Source: Acanthosepion esculentum
Taxonomy: Eukaryota; Mollusca; Cephalopoda; Sepiida; Sepiidae
Reading direction: 5' to 3'
Assembly: GCA_964036315.1 (NCBI GenBank)
Contig: OZ038478.1
Coordinates: forward strand, 147,005,758 to 147,069,757
Length of the DNA stretch: 64,000 bases
Part shown: piece by piece, positions 1-12,199 of the stretch
Layout of the letters: every line of letters begins with the position of its first letter
Numbering within the stretch: position 1 is the first letter of the stretch
Made by a program: the position numbers and the translations under genes
The notes under the pieces: model-generated
Seen by the model: only the letters and a program-made list of their open reading frames with translations
What the model was told of the DNA's origin: nothing
Databases searched by the model: none

Positions 1-372
1 ATATAAAGGTGTTAAGCTTGATAATACCAGCCATATTAAAAACGGACCAAGCAACCGGTTTCACTCCCGCTCTTCGTCCAACCCAAAAAAATGAGAGGCC
101 GCTGTATTCTGCCCATTGAACAAAATCAAGAGGCTCTCTCGCTAAGGGAGTGGGAAAAGTGAAAATATAGACGTGCATGGGGAATAAAACGCTGACACAT
201 TAGAGATCAAAAGATGGCCAAAACAAACTGGAGAGGTTGGGAATCTCAAAGATGTGGGCAGGGACAGGCCGGTAACAACACTTACTCACATTAACTAGGT
301 ACACAAAAGCTTGTCTAACCTAACCAGGGGAGGGCTCCACAGGAAACCACTCCGATATGACGTAGGCTTGAC
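1..372 (-). other. Probable 3' UTR / flank of LINE copy A
   Basis: No coding signal. This stretch lies directly downstream (minus strand) of the C-terminal reading frame of the decayed Tx1-type LINE and has similar moderate GC, so it is probably that element's 3' untranslated region. No poly-A or microsatellite tail is visible, so the 3' end may lie outside the window. Confidence 0.3.
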
Positions 373-1940
373 CTAAAAGAGAAAATCAAGGCTAGACCCG
401 TTCAAACGAACCAAGCTCGTCTCAGTCACCCACCTTTCGCTGAAGACTGTCGAATGCAATCGTTTTCTATTAGTTATAATCTTCATCTTGAGCTGATGCT
501 CAAAAATTCGGATCAGATCCTGATGAGAAAGACGGTTGCCTGGCAAGACTTCCTTCATTCGCGTCGTCCAAATCACCATTCGGGCCGTGGCCAGCAGCGT
601 CAGAAACACCATTCGTTTCACTCCAGAATACGGGGGCGACACATTGTCACACGTGTATGCGCGATCAATGGGCACGAGCCTTTCGGGAGCGAATCGAGCC
701 GTCAGCTCGCTGACATAGCCCCATAAGGGGAACAATAGTAGAATGCGTGCGAAGCCGTTTCTTCTAAACGAAGATCACACTGTTCACAGTCTGTCAAACC
801 CGCCAAGCCCCATATGAAGGCCTTGTCATTGAGAGGCAGCCGATTCCGAGCCAATCGCCAGGTAAGCGAAAATTCACGGTTACTGAGATAATCCGCCGCT
901 GGCGCCCAAGACCAGTAAGAGCGAAACTCTTCCACCGACAAGTCGAGCTCCTCACGTAGGGAATGCTTCGCAGCCCCCTCCGCTAGAAGATGATAGATGA
1001 TCTTCCTAGGCCGAGAAAGGTCAATGGACCGAGGAACAGCCAACAAGGCCGACCGATACTCAAGAAGGAAAACCGATTGATCCCGGGATTTACGACGGCG
1101 CTCAACCTGCGAGATGGGGGAATTAATAGTAAGGCGGCAGAACCTCACAATCCCATCCATAATCGTATCCCCAGCTGTCAACGCGCGGCATAGGAAAGCC
1201 AACCTCGAGGCACGCCTGTGGCTTACCAAGTGTGGCATTCCCAGCCCCCCACCCACCCCCTGACGCGGACGTTGTGCACAGACTCGTCTGTTAACCCGAT
1301 TCCCGCGTCCCCACCATGAAATGGGGGCTAGCGAGCGCTCGAGTGCCTTCTGATGGCCATTATAGAGAGAAAGTACAGACAATCGATAAAGGACAAGAGG
1401 GAAAATGTATGTAGCACATACCATCCAACAGTAGGGCCCGGGAAGGTCGTCCCTCTTCCAGGCACCTAACCGCAAGCCGGACCACGTGTCGCGGTTAATC
1501 TTTGCCCCCGTCACCTTTTCGTACCGATCAAGAGCGTTCAGTACCGCCTCAATGTCGCTGCGGGACGACACGAAAGTAGATACATCATCGGCGTACTCCA
1601 ACGCCAAAGCATAAAGTAGGGCGACAATCGACAAATCTGACGGACCAATCGAGACAGCGCAAAAGTGCCCGACAGCTTCCCGTTCACCTGTACCACGGCA
1701 CTGGGGGAGCGATACAGGAGGCTAATCCAGAGGCAGGAGTCGGGTTCGAATCTGGCGGACTGCAGGACAGCAGCAATGTAGCGATGGTCAACCCTATCAA
1801 ATTCCTCGGACTGATCCAAATTGATCAGCGCGGTCTCATCGTCGTCTTGTACACCCTCTATGATCGCGTGGATCAGATGCAGGTTGCGCTGAATTGTTCG
1901 GCCCCTCACAGAACAAGTCTGCTCAGGACCCAACAGAGAC
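373..1940 (-). pseudogene. Decayed Tx1-clade LINE ORF2 (copy A): RT and C-terminal zinc-binding region
   Basis: Minus-strand remnant of a non-LTR retrotransposon polyprotein, the same family as the ORF at 61008-63950. It starts at the equivalent of LLGPEQTCSVRGRTIQ (about 1940), runs through the motif A region ALINLDQSEEFDRVDHR (the K of QSKAF is E here) and motif C YADDVSTFVSSRS (about 1600). It ends with a WRLARNRLPLNDKAF...CEQC...H..C zinc-binding region (about 880-760) and a C-terminal tail (735-373). At least two frame changes occur (near 1600 and 720). Compared with copy B, about 28 residues are missing between the LALE of motif B and YADD, and about 50 residues after LPGP. It cannot encode an active enzyme. 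The C-terminal zinc-binding part is present here but cut off in copy B by the window edge, so the two copies complement each other for annotation. Confidence 0.85.
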
Positions 1941-1949
1941 TCGGCAACT

Positions 1950-2030
1950 GACTACGTCATTGAGAGATAGAACGTTCCGAATCAATCGCCAGGAGTTCTG
2001 TAAGTAATTGAAAATGCTTCAGATAATACT
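1950..2030 (-). pseudogene. Extra scrap of the Tx1 LINE C-terminal region
   Basis: Reading the minus strand, WRLIRNVLSLND is encoded at about 2010-1965. It matches the zinc-binding segment WRLARNRLPLND that lies 3' in copy A, yet here it sits upstream of the copy A RT domain. It therefore comes from a second copy, either one into which copy A inserted or one joined by rearrangement. The scrap is short and no further extension is seen. Confidence 0.55.
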
Positions 2031-2227
2031 AATACCAAAGTAGTCAAAAAGATGAGAATATCACGTTCGATGAAGATTATACAGTCTCAAAGGAAATATT
2101 AACATGTAAATAATAAAATAATAATTCATTCAATATATCGGATATTGAAATATATTTTGATATTTTATTTTGTTGATAAATAATGACTGTATCTATGCCT
2201 GTATAGTATATGCACCCACACAGACAC

Positions 2228-2278
2228 AGACACACACATATATATATAGTGAGCGAGAGAGGGAGGGTCGAGCTGTGC

Positions 2279-2347
<69 letters not shown>

Positions 2348-2375
2348 TGAGTGAGTCAGAGAGAGAGAGAGAGAG
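2228..2375. repeat. Microsatellites (TA)n, (GT)n and (GA)n
   Basis: A short (CA)/(TA) patch, then uninterrupted (GT)n from about 2281 to 2345, GTGA units, and (GA)n to about 2374. Reading frames here give only Thr-His or Val-Cys dipeptides and are not genes. Confidence 0.97.
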
Positions 2376-2379
2376 TACC

Positions 2380-3240
2380 GAGTTCAAGTTGCCCGCGTAT
2401 CTGTTACGTTCACTCTCACATAAATAATATTGCGAAAGGTAGGGGCCCGTTAATTGTCCTTAAATAAATTGGGCGTTCTTGCTTTTGATTGAAACCACTC
2501 GACGAGAAGGAAGACTCTTAATTCCGAATTGTGGCCAAAGATACGGGAAAACACTTTACTGTCATTCCTAAGAATCCCTGTCAATGCAAAACTAATAAAG
2601 AAAATAAATCTGTACAGAGTCCTGATCGCCAAAGTTTTGAAGGGACTAGCCATTTTAAAAAAGGATATACACATCAAATATTAATTTATACATTTCTGAT
2701 CCTGCTCGTAACTATTTTGCTATATTCGTATTCTTATTTTATTTTATTCCTTCTTTTATTTATTTATTTTTGAGAGGAATAAAACATGAAAGCGAGCTAA
2801 TCACATTGATTATTATTATTATTATTATTTGTGTAATGATTTTGGTTCTGACTTCCCTAACTTTTGAACTTGTGCCATACTTTACTGATCTTTGGAACTA
2901 TCAATATGAACATCTTCCCTCGGGTTGTGCGTAAGTAAAACATTTCTACATTTAATAGTTCCAGACTTACTGGACACGCTTAACCTTGTACCAAATGTTT
3001 AACCTTGTACCAAATGAAGTGGATACGTCTATGTTTTTAACCCTGTACGAAATTAACTGGACACCAGTCTATTTTCATCCTTTTATTAATTAACTGTATA
3101 CCCTTATGTTTAATTTAGTATAAGAGAAAAGGGAATTGAACATAGAAAAGTTTTCACTAGAGGTAGTTTGACCCACCAATGCAAATTGCTATAAAACCAA
3201 AACATTAACTTGAAAACTCAAGTGGGGTTCTTAAATAGCT
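2380..3240. other. Gene-free AT-rich stretch
   Basis: No recognisable protein or RNA. It contains an (ATT)n tract at about 2811-2830. Near 2975-3060 a short phrase of the type TTAACCTTGTACCAAAT is repeated imperfectly two to three times. Confidence 0.6.
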
Positions 3241-3469
3241 TCGTCAGATCGAGACTTTCAAGCATGGCGCCAAATCCATTCAGAGATATGTAAACTGTTA
3301 GATGTATACAACAGTTTACTAAGATCAATGGTTAAAATGGCTTTGAGCGAGTGAAACTTTTGGATATTGGCGATGAACATCCTTATTTGGAGATGGTGGA
3401 CTGGCGCTACAGATTCGCAAAGAACTGTAACATATAACAGAAACCACATCACCTTAGGACAATCAAGAG

Positions 3470-3600
3470 CAGCAACAACTAAAATGGATAGCACATGTAA
3501 CTCGAAGAGAAAATAACGGCTTAATCAAAATGTTAACATTTCGCACTACTTCAAACAAAATGTTATCAGGAATCTTCCATCAAGAGTGTTAACAGTTACT
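3470..3600 (+). pseudogene. Possible LINE C-terminal scrap
   Basis: The plus strand from about 3480 reads LKWIAHVTRRENNGLIKMLTF and then stops after HQEC. The phrase (K/R)W(I/L)xHVxRxENN resembles the post-RT region of RTE/R1-like LINE proteins. The upstream frame is broken. Too short for a clade call. Confidence 0.4.
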
Positions 3601-3739
3601 GGACTTGAGATGTTTTTGTTCCGGAAAAAATCACTTTAAGAGAAAGGTTTTATAAATTTCAACCCTCAGCAATACTGGCTACTCCGCCAATGAATGCCGA
3701 ATATGTCCTTATAAGAAAACGTCTAATATTATCCTTACA

Positions 3740-4236
3740 ATAGGCAATCAGAATTTATCGGAATAACTATTAACGATGAGAAATCATGAAGATATTACAT
3801 ATACCTATTGATAAATGTCCTCTCTTTCGAAATGTTATCTTATATTCATATTTATTCTTATATATCTTACTTTTAAGTAGTTTTGCCTTTCTGTTTGTTT
3901 TACTGTGAGATTTTTCTTTCCATGAATATGGCAGAGGTAGTTAGTTATCAATGCCTTGTCCATGGGCTAAATCTTCTGTGAATCATACATTTTACGTTCG
4001 TGATTTCACCGCAAGCTTGTATTCTTTATCCAAAACATTTTATCTCGATCGACTTTGGTCTGCGCCATCTTAACGTCGATTTTTATTGCTAATAAAGTTC
4101 CTACGGTTATTTCATATCGCATGATTCCACTTCATTGTCTGCTACGGGGAACCTTAACGAATTGTGACTATCACTGACGTGTTTTTCTCATTTCTTGAAA
4201 ATATAGCAAAAAACTTAAAACCGCGTAAGCTTGTTA
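3740..4236. other. Gene-free stretch
   Basis: AT-rich sequence with no recognisable gene or repeat boundary; it ends at the dispersed repeat starting near 4237. Confidence 0.5.
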
Positions 4237-4712
4237 GACTTATAGCGGACCGTGGGTTGAAGATGTGAAGAGATATCAGAAGGTTAAAATTTCCTGCTAG
4301 CCGGTCAAGCTACATGAGAATGATGGACTTTAATTAAGTCCAAAGAAGACAAAGAAAACAAACAAGACCGATATATATATGTAAACAAATATATATTAAT
4401 AACAAGTTAAACAAAGACATGGGCAGTTACATAGAGTTTCTGTGGTGAAATTATGTGTGTGTGCTGTGAGTGTTCGTACGTACGTGTATTGTTCTTAGCG
4501 TGTTCCCAGAATTTGGGAAACGCTGTATCTGTGAGAAGTCACATATTGGTGTTAGTTGAAAAGAGACATTTACCTCACCTCCGCACGAGGTGGCGGACCA
4601 AGGCCTAAGTGGCAAAAGAAATCGAGGCGAAGAATCAGCCAGTATTTATAGTCAGGGGAGAGAGACCCCTGTTGAAGGATTAAGGAACTGAGGAAGAGCT
4701 AACTCCGACAGA
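4237..4712 (-). repeat. Dispersed ~475-bp repeat, copy 1 (possible solo LTR)
   Basis: Nearly the same sequence recurs at about 12758-13243 in the same orientation: the shared block runs from GACCGTGGG through GTACGTACGTGTATTG to CTAAC(A/T)CCGACA. On the minus strand it begins TGTCGG and holds a TATA-like CTATAAATACTGG (plus-strand 4639-4653) close to that end, so a promoter-bearing LTR or related short element is possible. No target-site duplication could be recognised and the ends are approximate. Confidence 0.6.
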
Positions 4713-5589
4713 CAATGATAGAAGCGATTTAGGAAATTCTATATTGCAGGATATGAATAACTGTTGTTTAATTTTTCAGGATAAAAAGACTCCTAAAAAA
4801 ATTGACGTTGCTACATTTTTCCATATAGTTAATTATACTTCAAAGACATTCAAATAATTATGCTATTATCTTTCTGATGAAGCTGCTTGATATAAATGAT
4901 GGAAGACGCTGCCTGTTAAAGTATGTTAATATGGCAAACAAATATGATTGAAACGTCTTGCTTTTTCTTTTGTATAGGAATCGCCCAAAATTGTAGTTTT
5001 ATGTCATTTTCTAAAATCCTTTTTATAAATTTTGAAATTTTATTTTAACGCAGAACAATAAATGTGTATGGGAAATTTGAGCTTCTTTTTACGGAGAAAA
5101 ACACATTGATTAGTAAATTCTTGCAAAAATTAGCTAATTCTCGGATTTACATGCAACTTTCAGAACTTATTCAGAAATGAATTAAATTATTTTTAAATGT
5201 TTCTTTTTTACAAAGTGTTGGTTAAAAATATTATTTTTTATATCTGTTATCTTCCACACATTTAATTTTATGAAATTTTGATAAATTCTTTTTTTGTATC
5301 GTTTAATGTTTATATAAGTTTTAATAAGGAATACGTCATTGGAGAATTTAAATCATCATTTTTTTTCCCCGCCAAACAGTACCTTCAGTTGTAAAAAATC
5401 GGTTCGGAATCGTGAAATAAAATATGCAATAAAACGAAAACGTTATTTAATTCGAAGAGATTTTATTTACTTTAATAAATAAAACCTATTATGGGCACTG
5501 TTGTTGTAGAAAAAATGGTTTTTCGATGAATAATGAATATGTACAAGCGTTGATTTAATTTTTAAAAAAATGATAATTCAAATAATTTA
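4713..5589. other. Gene-free AT-rich stretch
   Basis: Very AT-rich, with poly-T and poly-A runs and no coding signal or recognisable repeat. Confidence 0.5.
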
Positions 5590-5830
5590 TAAACTTTTAA
5601 TCTCGTACTTTCCGCGTGTGGAACTCCTTTCCGATTCCTTGCTTCCCGGCCACCTATAATCATCAAATATTTCAATGCAATGCCAATCGCCATCTTCTAT
5701 CTTCCTGAATTCTGTTTTTTTTGTCCTTTCCTCCTTATTAAAATCTTATTCTATTTACCTTCTAGCAATCCGTTGCGTCCTAATGGTATTATCTCCTTGT
5801 TTGGGGTGAAATGATTTAAAACAAAAAGCT
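5590..5830 (+). repeat. Pyrimidine-rich dispersed repeat, copy 1
   Basis: CT-rich body ending in CCTTGTTTGGGGTGAAATGA followed by TTTAAAA. The same end, consensus TTAGTGGCTTTATC(A/G)CCTTG then TTTGGGGTGCAATAATTAA, occurs near 13580, 21085, 44305 and 46115, always on the plus strand. The upstream words TGCAATG(C/T)CAATCG(C/T)CATC are shared with 45970. Function unknown; it could be the 3' tail of a LINE or SINE family. Confidence 0.55.
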
Positions 5831-6340
5831 ACATGATATTGTTTTAAATTTATTTTGTATAATGTTGAAATAAATGCTTGTCTTCTCGATGCATTTGAAT
5901 ATGGTTCTTATAGATGAAAATTATCATTATTTTCCATTTGGAATATAATGCTTATTGAATGATTAGAAAACGCTTAGTATACAGCGATTCAGTGAAAATT
6001 ACTGTGTGTTACGAATAATAGTCAGAAACGGTGTTTTTAAATTATAAACCATAAACTTGGAATTAAAAAAATGTGAAAATCAGGCACGTGTATGCATCCT
6101 GAAAAGTAGTGAATGATCTGGTGTAAACAAACAGCGTTTCGTTCTTAGAGATATCGGCTAGGAGACTGCACTTCATACCTTGGAGGTGGCGTCGTAATCA
6201 CGTGTATAAAAAAGGAAGCACATTTGCTTTTTCTCACTCATCCACAAGAAGCAGCAGTGACAAGACGGTACTTAATCCCCACCGGGAGAATTTCTGTCCC
6301 CGTGCAAACCGATTTTTTTTAGTTTCAACCAAACCACGTG

Positions 6341-6342
<2 letters not shown>

Positions 6343-6382
<40 letters not shown>

Positions 6383-6385
6383 ATA

Positions 6386-6427
<42 letters not shown>
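6343..6427. repeat. Microsatellite (CA)n-(TA)n
   Basis: (CA)n at about 6347-6380 followed by (TA)n at about 6390-6426. The LINE scrap starts immediately after it. Confidence 0.97.
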
Positions 6428-6428
<1 letters not shown>

Positions 6429-6960
6429 AGGTTTACGGTGTTACGGAACGAATATTTGGCTTAGTCCAGTTGTTTCTAACAAATCGTATAATGAATGTCA
6501 TGCTGAACAGGGTGAATTCCAAATCTTCCCAGAGTAACGCAGGGGTCCTCAAGGGTTATAACCTGGGACCCACGCTGTTTGTGATTGTCATCAATAATCT
6601 CCCCGATATAATCAGTTCCCAACTAAATATGTATGCAGATGACACTACCATTTATTCCGACAGACCTGACAAAGTAAACCTGACAAATGTTCTTGAAAAA
6701 GATCTTCAATCGGCGGTTAACTGAGACAAGTAAATTTTAACGCCTCCAAAACAAAACTACTTTCATTTAATCACAACAGAGAACTTTTTTTCTTGCCATC
6801 AGCATGGGTGGTGCCAAAATAGATCAATACTCTACGTCTTCTTGGTCTGACGTTTTCCACTGACAGGAAGTGAAGTAACTATATTGCATCAGTTGCTTCA
6901 CCTACTCAAAGGTAAGGTGGTTCACTGTGTCGTACTAGAAGATTTTTCTCGTCAGAATCC
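6428..6960 (+). pseudogene. Jockey/CR1-like LINE reverse transcriptase fragment
   Basis: Plus-strand remnant of an RT domain. It reads YGVTERIFGLVQLFLTNR, then NAGVLKGYNLGPTLFVIVIN (decayed motif B; GVPQGSVLGP is usual) and LPDIISSQLNMYADDTTIYS (motif C YADD intact, about 6620-6660). It ends in frame with VLEKDLQSAVN at 6721 and then decays through stops to about 6955, where HCVVLE and a run resembling the downstream thumb region are still visible. The 5' edge is exactly the microsatellite, so the copy is truncated or was broken at the repeat. Confidence 0.8.
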
Positions 6961-6969
6961 ATCTTTCAC

Positions 6970-8430
6970 ATGAAATTAAAGCTAAAATAAATTTCAAGAA
7001 AGATTTTTCATTTTAAAAAATTCATTTTAAACCTTAGGTACTAGGTTTTCTGTGGTGGTACCTACTCTATGACATTTTAAATTTGACTCTCCCTGATTTT
7101 CACGACTTGAAATAACCTACCTGGGATAGTGTTAAATGATTTATTTATTCATTTTACAAATTTGGTATAAATCTGAACTCAGGCATCAAAGGAAAATATC
7201 CATCTTTAATGTGGCTTAGTGTCATGTATTTATTCCAAAATCAGTATTACATCGATATCATTACTCACTGATAAAAGGAAACAAATATGGGCACTAATCA
7301 GTAGTACATAGTCAACCAAGCGAATTTCATAATTATTACATCATTCAGAGAAATATTGTAGATTCATAGTATTAATTACAAAAATGTAAATTTGAGAAGC
7401 GTTTGCAATGCAAGGGGAGTAACTCTTAATATTTTTTACTTCGATTAATGTTCTTTTGCTTGTTACTGGACGCAAAGACTTTTCCATTTTGCACTACTTT
7501 CGTTCCAGTTAAAATTGTTTTTCGAAGTGCGATGACTAACAAAGCTAGTCTCCTCAACTGGGAAGGTACCATGTTTCATCCTCACCAGGCGTTTCTCTAT
7601 TGGGGAGATTGAATCGTGTATCAAAGGTTAAGTGGGTCTACGTCTTCCTGCTTCTTTTGGAAAAAAATAAATTAAATTCAACCTCTCCAACCCTTCTTGC
7701 TTCATGTCTATTTCATGGAAACATTTTCAGTTTTAAGAAAAAGAATTGCGAAATTTCATTCTATCCTAAAAATGAATTAAAACAATGTTTTAGTCATATA
7801 TAGTGGGTTAGCCAATCTGTATTGGTTAAAAATACAAATGAAACTATCCCTCTACTATTTTGCTAAATCAAATGTCACAAATACAACAAAAACAAAAGAA
7901 ATAATCAAGTAGAAAAATTTGTTCAACAATAAATATTTTTATAAAACACAACAAATACAAAATATATGCTAAAGTTGTTAAAACGCTTTCGAGTTCTTGA
8001 TTGTGTGTAATATTGAAAGATTTAAAGTTGTTGTGTATGAAAATAAGAAGGTCTGCTTAAATATTATTATTATTATTAAGTTTAAACAGTTCTGTTTTTT
8101 GTATTAAATTTTTTTTTAAAAGTATTGTTCTTGACTCACTGTGATTTCTACAGAGTTGTCGCTCTTTTACCAGAGATGTTTGTAGTGGAATAAATAAATT
8201 GTTGGAGTGATCGGTCTTTGGCAAGCTGGGTTTATGTTAATTTAAGTAATTAAAAGTTAAGCCTGGAATTGGGTGACGAGGTTCGTTGTCGTGTTGAAAA
8301 AAAAATAGCCGAGAAAAATCATTTGGAGGGTCTGAGGAGAATGAAACTTTGACATTATTGATGCTATTTCTCAATCAGCTCATGGCTACATTCAACAACG
8401 CATAACAATCCGGGAAGAAAAGAATAACAA
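6970..8430. other. Gene-free stretch
   Basis: AT-rich, no convincing gene. Around 7575-7610 the phrase CATCCTCACCAGGCG resembles one near 55105, suggesting a shared old repeat. A short (ATT)n tract lies at 8062-8078. Confidence 0.5.
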
Positions 8431-8439
8431 ATGAAATTG

Positions 8440-8800
8440 AGTACTAGCATTGTGCTTTAGGATGTAGGCGATCATATCCCTCCACCTCTTCATTTCCCTT
8501 GTAGCTCTTAATAAATTTTGTCATTTTGCTATTTCTCCCAGAACCTGTCTCATCATCCACTTGCTCAAGCCCATTAAATATGTCACGTGTTGCTTTCCCC
8601 TGTTCCTCTTTACCTCTGTCGGTCCTGTAAGTATGAAATTTTCCAAGCCCTTCTTTCTCATTACGTGTCCCATAAATCTGTGCTGCCTCTTCCTGATCTT
8701 ATAATAATATTAATGATCTTATATGTTTCCTCGTTGTTTCCATTCTATCCAAAACCTCGTCCTTGCTCACATCCGATAATAGTTAATAAACTTGAGAAAT
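8440..8800 (-). pseudogene. RTE-type LINE, C-terminal fragment
   Basis: The minus strand reads HRFMGHVMRKKGLENFILTG (about 8680-8620), then a K/R-rich stretch, YLMGLSKWMMRQVLGEIAK, a stop, and LLRATREMKRWRDMIA down to about 8470. This is the post-RT tail typical of the abundant invertebrate RTE LINEs. Only the last part of the ORF is present; the 5' end is truncated. Related scraps in this window lie at 11890, 29080, 43570, 44300 and 51415. Confidence 0.8.
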
Positions 8801-9039
8801 CGATGTTCCTGTAAAAAAATAAAAATAAAAACAAAAAAAACATTTTAAGAGGACGTTTCTATAAAATTCAACTGACAGAAACGTTCAGTGTTCAGTCAAT
8901 GAATGTAGATTTATTTCTATAAGGTACCTCATAATCTAACTATTACACTTGAGGTCTTTGGAGTTCACTCACATCAGAGCAGCAGAAATTAACCTTGTGT
9001 TCATAGAAACAAAAGAAAAACCCAACAGGAAATAAAAGG

Positions 9040-9265
9040 AAAAACATGGTAAAATATGTCAATTTCATAAAATTTATTTGTATTTTTGTGTGTATTGTTG
9101 TGTATATTTTTAGGTTGCAATTGTTTTATGGTACATGTGAGGGAGAAATTTATTCCGTAGTATTACAAGACATATCACTGTGAGAAGTCGGATACGTGTT
9201 GCCCGTACCAAGGTTTATGGCGAAGAAATTGAATTTAACGTCTTTTGACGGGATGTTCATATTTT
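9040..9265 (-). mobile_element. Helitron-family 5' end fragment
   Basis: On the minus strand this block starts near 9265 with TCTGTCGAAAATATGAACAT and matches, over about 220 bp, the block at 34300-34515 that lies just upstream of the Helitron protein remnant. Shared words include CACAGTGATATG and TTGTAATACTAC. Helitrons begin with TC, and a TC follows an A here, which fits. No protein remnant follows, so this is a truncated or non-autonomous copy. Confidence 0.55.
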
Positions 9266-9627
9266 CGACAGATTATAAAACTATTGGACTTTACTTTAAA
9301 CATTAAGAATGTATGTATTTAGCTCTAAATGGAAATTATGATCCCTCTTTCTGTTATGATCTCCTAATTCAGTTTTACTCTCTGCTGTTTCCTCTTTTTA
9401 AAACTTATTCACCGTTCTCTTCATGGTTCTTGAATGCACCTTGAAGATGGGAGTTTACCTTTTTTTAGAATGAATTTGCAAACTAATATCACACTACAGG
9501 CTTTTCCATTCAAATAATAATAACCCTAGGGTGACAGTTTATACCAATTTTAGTATTTATCATGTTATAGATTGCAAAAATTAAGGTCATTCCAGAAAAA
9601 AAAACAAAAAAAAACACAATTATCATC

Positions 9628-9630
<3 letters not shown>

Positions 9631-9671
<41 letters not shown>

Positions 9672-9685
9672 CACACACACACACA
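9631..9685. repeat. Microsatellite (TA)n-(CA)n
   Basis: (TA)n at 9631-9668 followed by (CA)n at 9671-9685. Confidence 0.97.
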
Positions 9686-9811
9686 GTGCTGAAAAGGTAA
9701 CTGCCTTTTTTATTTATTAACTTTTACTGAACAAAAATAAATTGCAATAGTTGAGAAAAATGTAAAAGTATTGTCACATCCAAATATCAGGATTTGTTAT
9801 GATTAACAAAC

Positions 9812-10570
9812 TGTAGTGACTACTCCGATACACCACGCCCACAAAATACTTAATAATTATTGGCTAGAAAATAAGTACTATTTGCTACAGGAAAATTTAT
9901 CCATCGCAGTAGCCACACCAAATTTTCTATCATTGTCTTTGCCAATCTTGGTTTAGTAAAAAATCAGTGATTGGTTGATTTTTGACCAATCGTATAATTT
10001 AAACATTCCTTTCGATAATTTTCCCGCTCCTCTCTGGAGCCTACTCAAAAAGTATAAATATCACGAAAATAAAACAATAGAACAGTAGTAGAACAAATAA
10101 ATCAACAGAGTTCAACTACGTACGTGTACCTACATTCTTCTACTCTCGCACACACACACACACAAAACTACAATTGCACTACGCTGTGAACTGTCTGTCC
10201 AAAAGCCAAGTAACAAACTCAAAATTCTATTATCCTTTTGTACAAATTTTTTCATACTTGAACTCAGTTATCATTTATCACTGAACTCTGAACATTTAAA
10301 CAAGAAAGTTCTTTAATACATATTTTCAACCTTGCATCAGTACAAGGGAAACTACTTCGTTTTTCTTAATTTTATTTCATCAAGCACGATTGTTATACTC
10401 GTCTATTTTCAATACATTTTATTGTTGATTAGTACATAATCTCTTGTTATTTCTTCCTTGTGTCTTTTGCAAATTTAAATGTGATGTGCTCACCAAAAAC
10501 GCAACCTTCACCAAAGCCTTCTTAACAATTCTAAACCAAATCTAATTAGCACGACACAAAACTATTTACA
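9812..10570 (+). mobile_element. LTR (solo or orphan), copy 1
   Basis: The sequence starting TGTAGTGACTACTCCGAT at 9812 is matched over about 750 bp by the reverse complement of 21862-21100. It contains a TATA-like TATAAATA (10053-10060) preceded by the small hairpin CGCTCCTCTCTGGAGC, and GATTGGT...ACCAATC (9973-9995). A TG start, an internal TATA box and two dispersed copies fit an LTR. I find no adjacent gag-pol or primer-binding site, so it is probably solo. The 3' boundary is approximate; the similarity fades near 10570. Confidence 0.65.
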
Positions 10571-11890
10571 TTTTCAAAATGCTTCATGTTCAATACAACA
10601 CTGAACTCTATCAGCAACAGTATTGAAATTATTACGAAGTCGCTAACTGAGTGCCCTGTGATTGGATGAAAAACAACCAATCACAGGCTACCTTTTTAGA
10701 TTTTCACCAAACTCCCATGAAAGCGATATTTACGAACTCTCGTCCTCTTTTGCACGTGGGTCCCTCAGAGACAAGACGTTCCCCGTCTGCACTCTCCGTC
10801 ATCTAAATACCACGACGTGTGAGGATTTGGACAGCAACTGAAGCACAGAAGTCAAGGCTCTATTTCTTCAACCCAGCCAAAACGACACAGGAAATGTAAA
10901 ACCGTTAAAAGGACGCATCTTTCAGATAAGTTCCGCAAACCCGACTGTTTGTAAGAAATCTTTCCTCTCTTTTCCTACAATACAAATATTTTCAAACAAT
11001 TCCAACTGTGTTTGTGTTCCTTTCTTCTTGCCGACGTCACAATATTTTCGTTACCAAATATAATTGGGAAAATCCCAATAACAGTTATACAAACCATTTG
11101 ACATGTTTCTACATTAATTTCAGAACATTTATCAGAAACTTCTTGTTTTTTAATTCAGGCATTGTTTTCATTTTTGAGACTGTAAAAAAGATCTTTTAGT
11201 ACTGTAGCGAAGAAAACGTCAAATTGCCTGTCGCATATATTCTACGACGGAAAATGTGGCGAAAAAGAAAGTTACTTACCGAGAAAAGGGGCACATATTC
11301 TGCATGATATCCCGAATATTAAAAATAGATACAAGTCAGTCGCAGGTGTCGCCATAAAAAGTATTTTGAAGATACTCTTATTGTGCGTCCTCTCCTAGCT
11401 GTCGAGGAATGAAAAAAATGCTGCGTCGATAAAAGTCACTTGGTGTTCTCGAATTGGAGAAAAAGTCAAAATTCGTGTATTTGATTACCACATTTGTTGG
11501 CGAGGGAGTTATTTTACTGAGTGGTTACGTGCATTGCGATTTGTGACATAGTACGTACGAATCGGGATTTTGACATTTCTTTCTGTCCCTGATATTCGAG
11601 TTTGAACTTGCAATTTGTTCTCTTCGTTGTGGAAGTAATCTTTCTTTTGCAATCCAAGAACTCTTGCAAGAACATCCTACAAGAAAATGTTGCATTTCAC
11701 TTGAGTAAATTAAAAGGAAAATCTAATTAAGAAAATATGAAATTTTACAACAGGTTGTCAAAAATTCGAGTAATGTGACACAAATCAATGTGAATTGAAT
11801 CTGAATTAATGTCTACAAACAGAAACAGATAATTATCAACAATTTTATTATAAGTTTATATGTGAAATTGATTTTTATAAGGCATCTACA
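10570..11890. other. Gene-free stretch with a perfect 11-bp hairpin
   Basis: No gene recognised. At about 10658-10690 the arms CCTGTGATTGG and CCAATCACAGG form a perfect hairpin with an 11-base loop. GC is somewhat higher at 10740-10930, and this part could still belong to the LTR upstream. An open frame at 11008-11199 has no recognisable features. Confidence 0.5.
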
Positions 11891-11891
11891 A

Positions 11892-12130
11892 TTAATGGAT
11901 TTTATAATTTAAATTTTTATAATTACTATCGTATGAACACTGATGGATCAAGAAACCTGTTCTGCCATCCATTTTCTCAAGCTCACTAGGTAGGTTATGC
12001 ATAGTTTTCCTCTGGCCTTCAATCTGTCCTGTGAGTATCAGATTTTCCAAGCCCTCTTTCCTCATTATGTGCCCGACAAATATCCAATGCCGTTGAGGTA
12101 CCAATAGAGAAAGCTCATTAGAACAACTGC
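11892..12130 (-). pseudogene. RTE-type LINE, C-terminal fragment
   Basis: The minus strand reads HWIFVGHIMRKEGLENLILT then GQIEGQRKTMHNLPSELEKM, the same post-RT region as at 8620. It is shorter and carries missense decay (LPSELEKMDGRTG in place of the usual LxxLxKWMxxQ). The sequence upstream in this frame (12130-12194) is not LINE-like, so the copy is broken there. Confidence 0.75.
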
Positions 12131-12199
12131 TGTGAAAATATTTATCGAAAACGTTTGAGGGAAGCCACGCGTGTAAATTATGAAGACCAATCATTCAAA

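Noticed and set aside
2193..2387. Open frame of Thr-His repeats
   Set aside because: It is a translated (GT)n microsatellite.
2450..2773. Frames on both strands near 2.5-2.77 kb
   Set aside because: No motif, biased composition, ends in T-rich low-complexity DNA.
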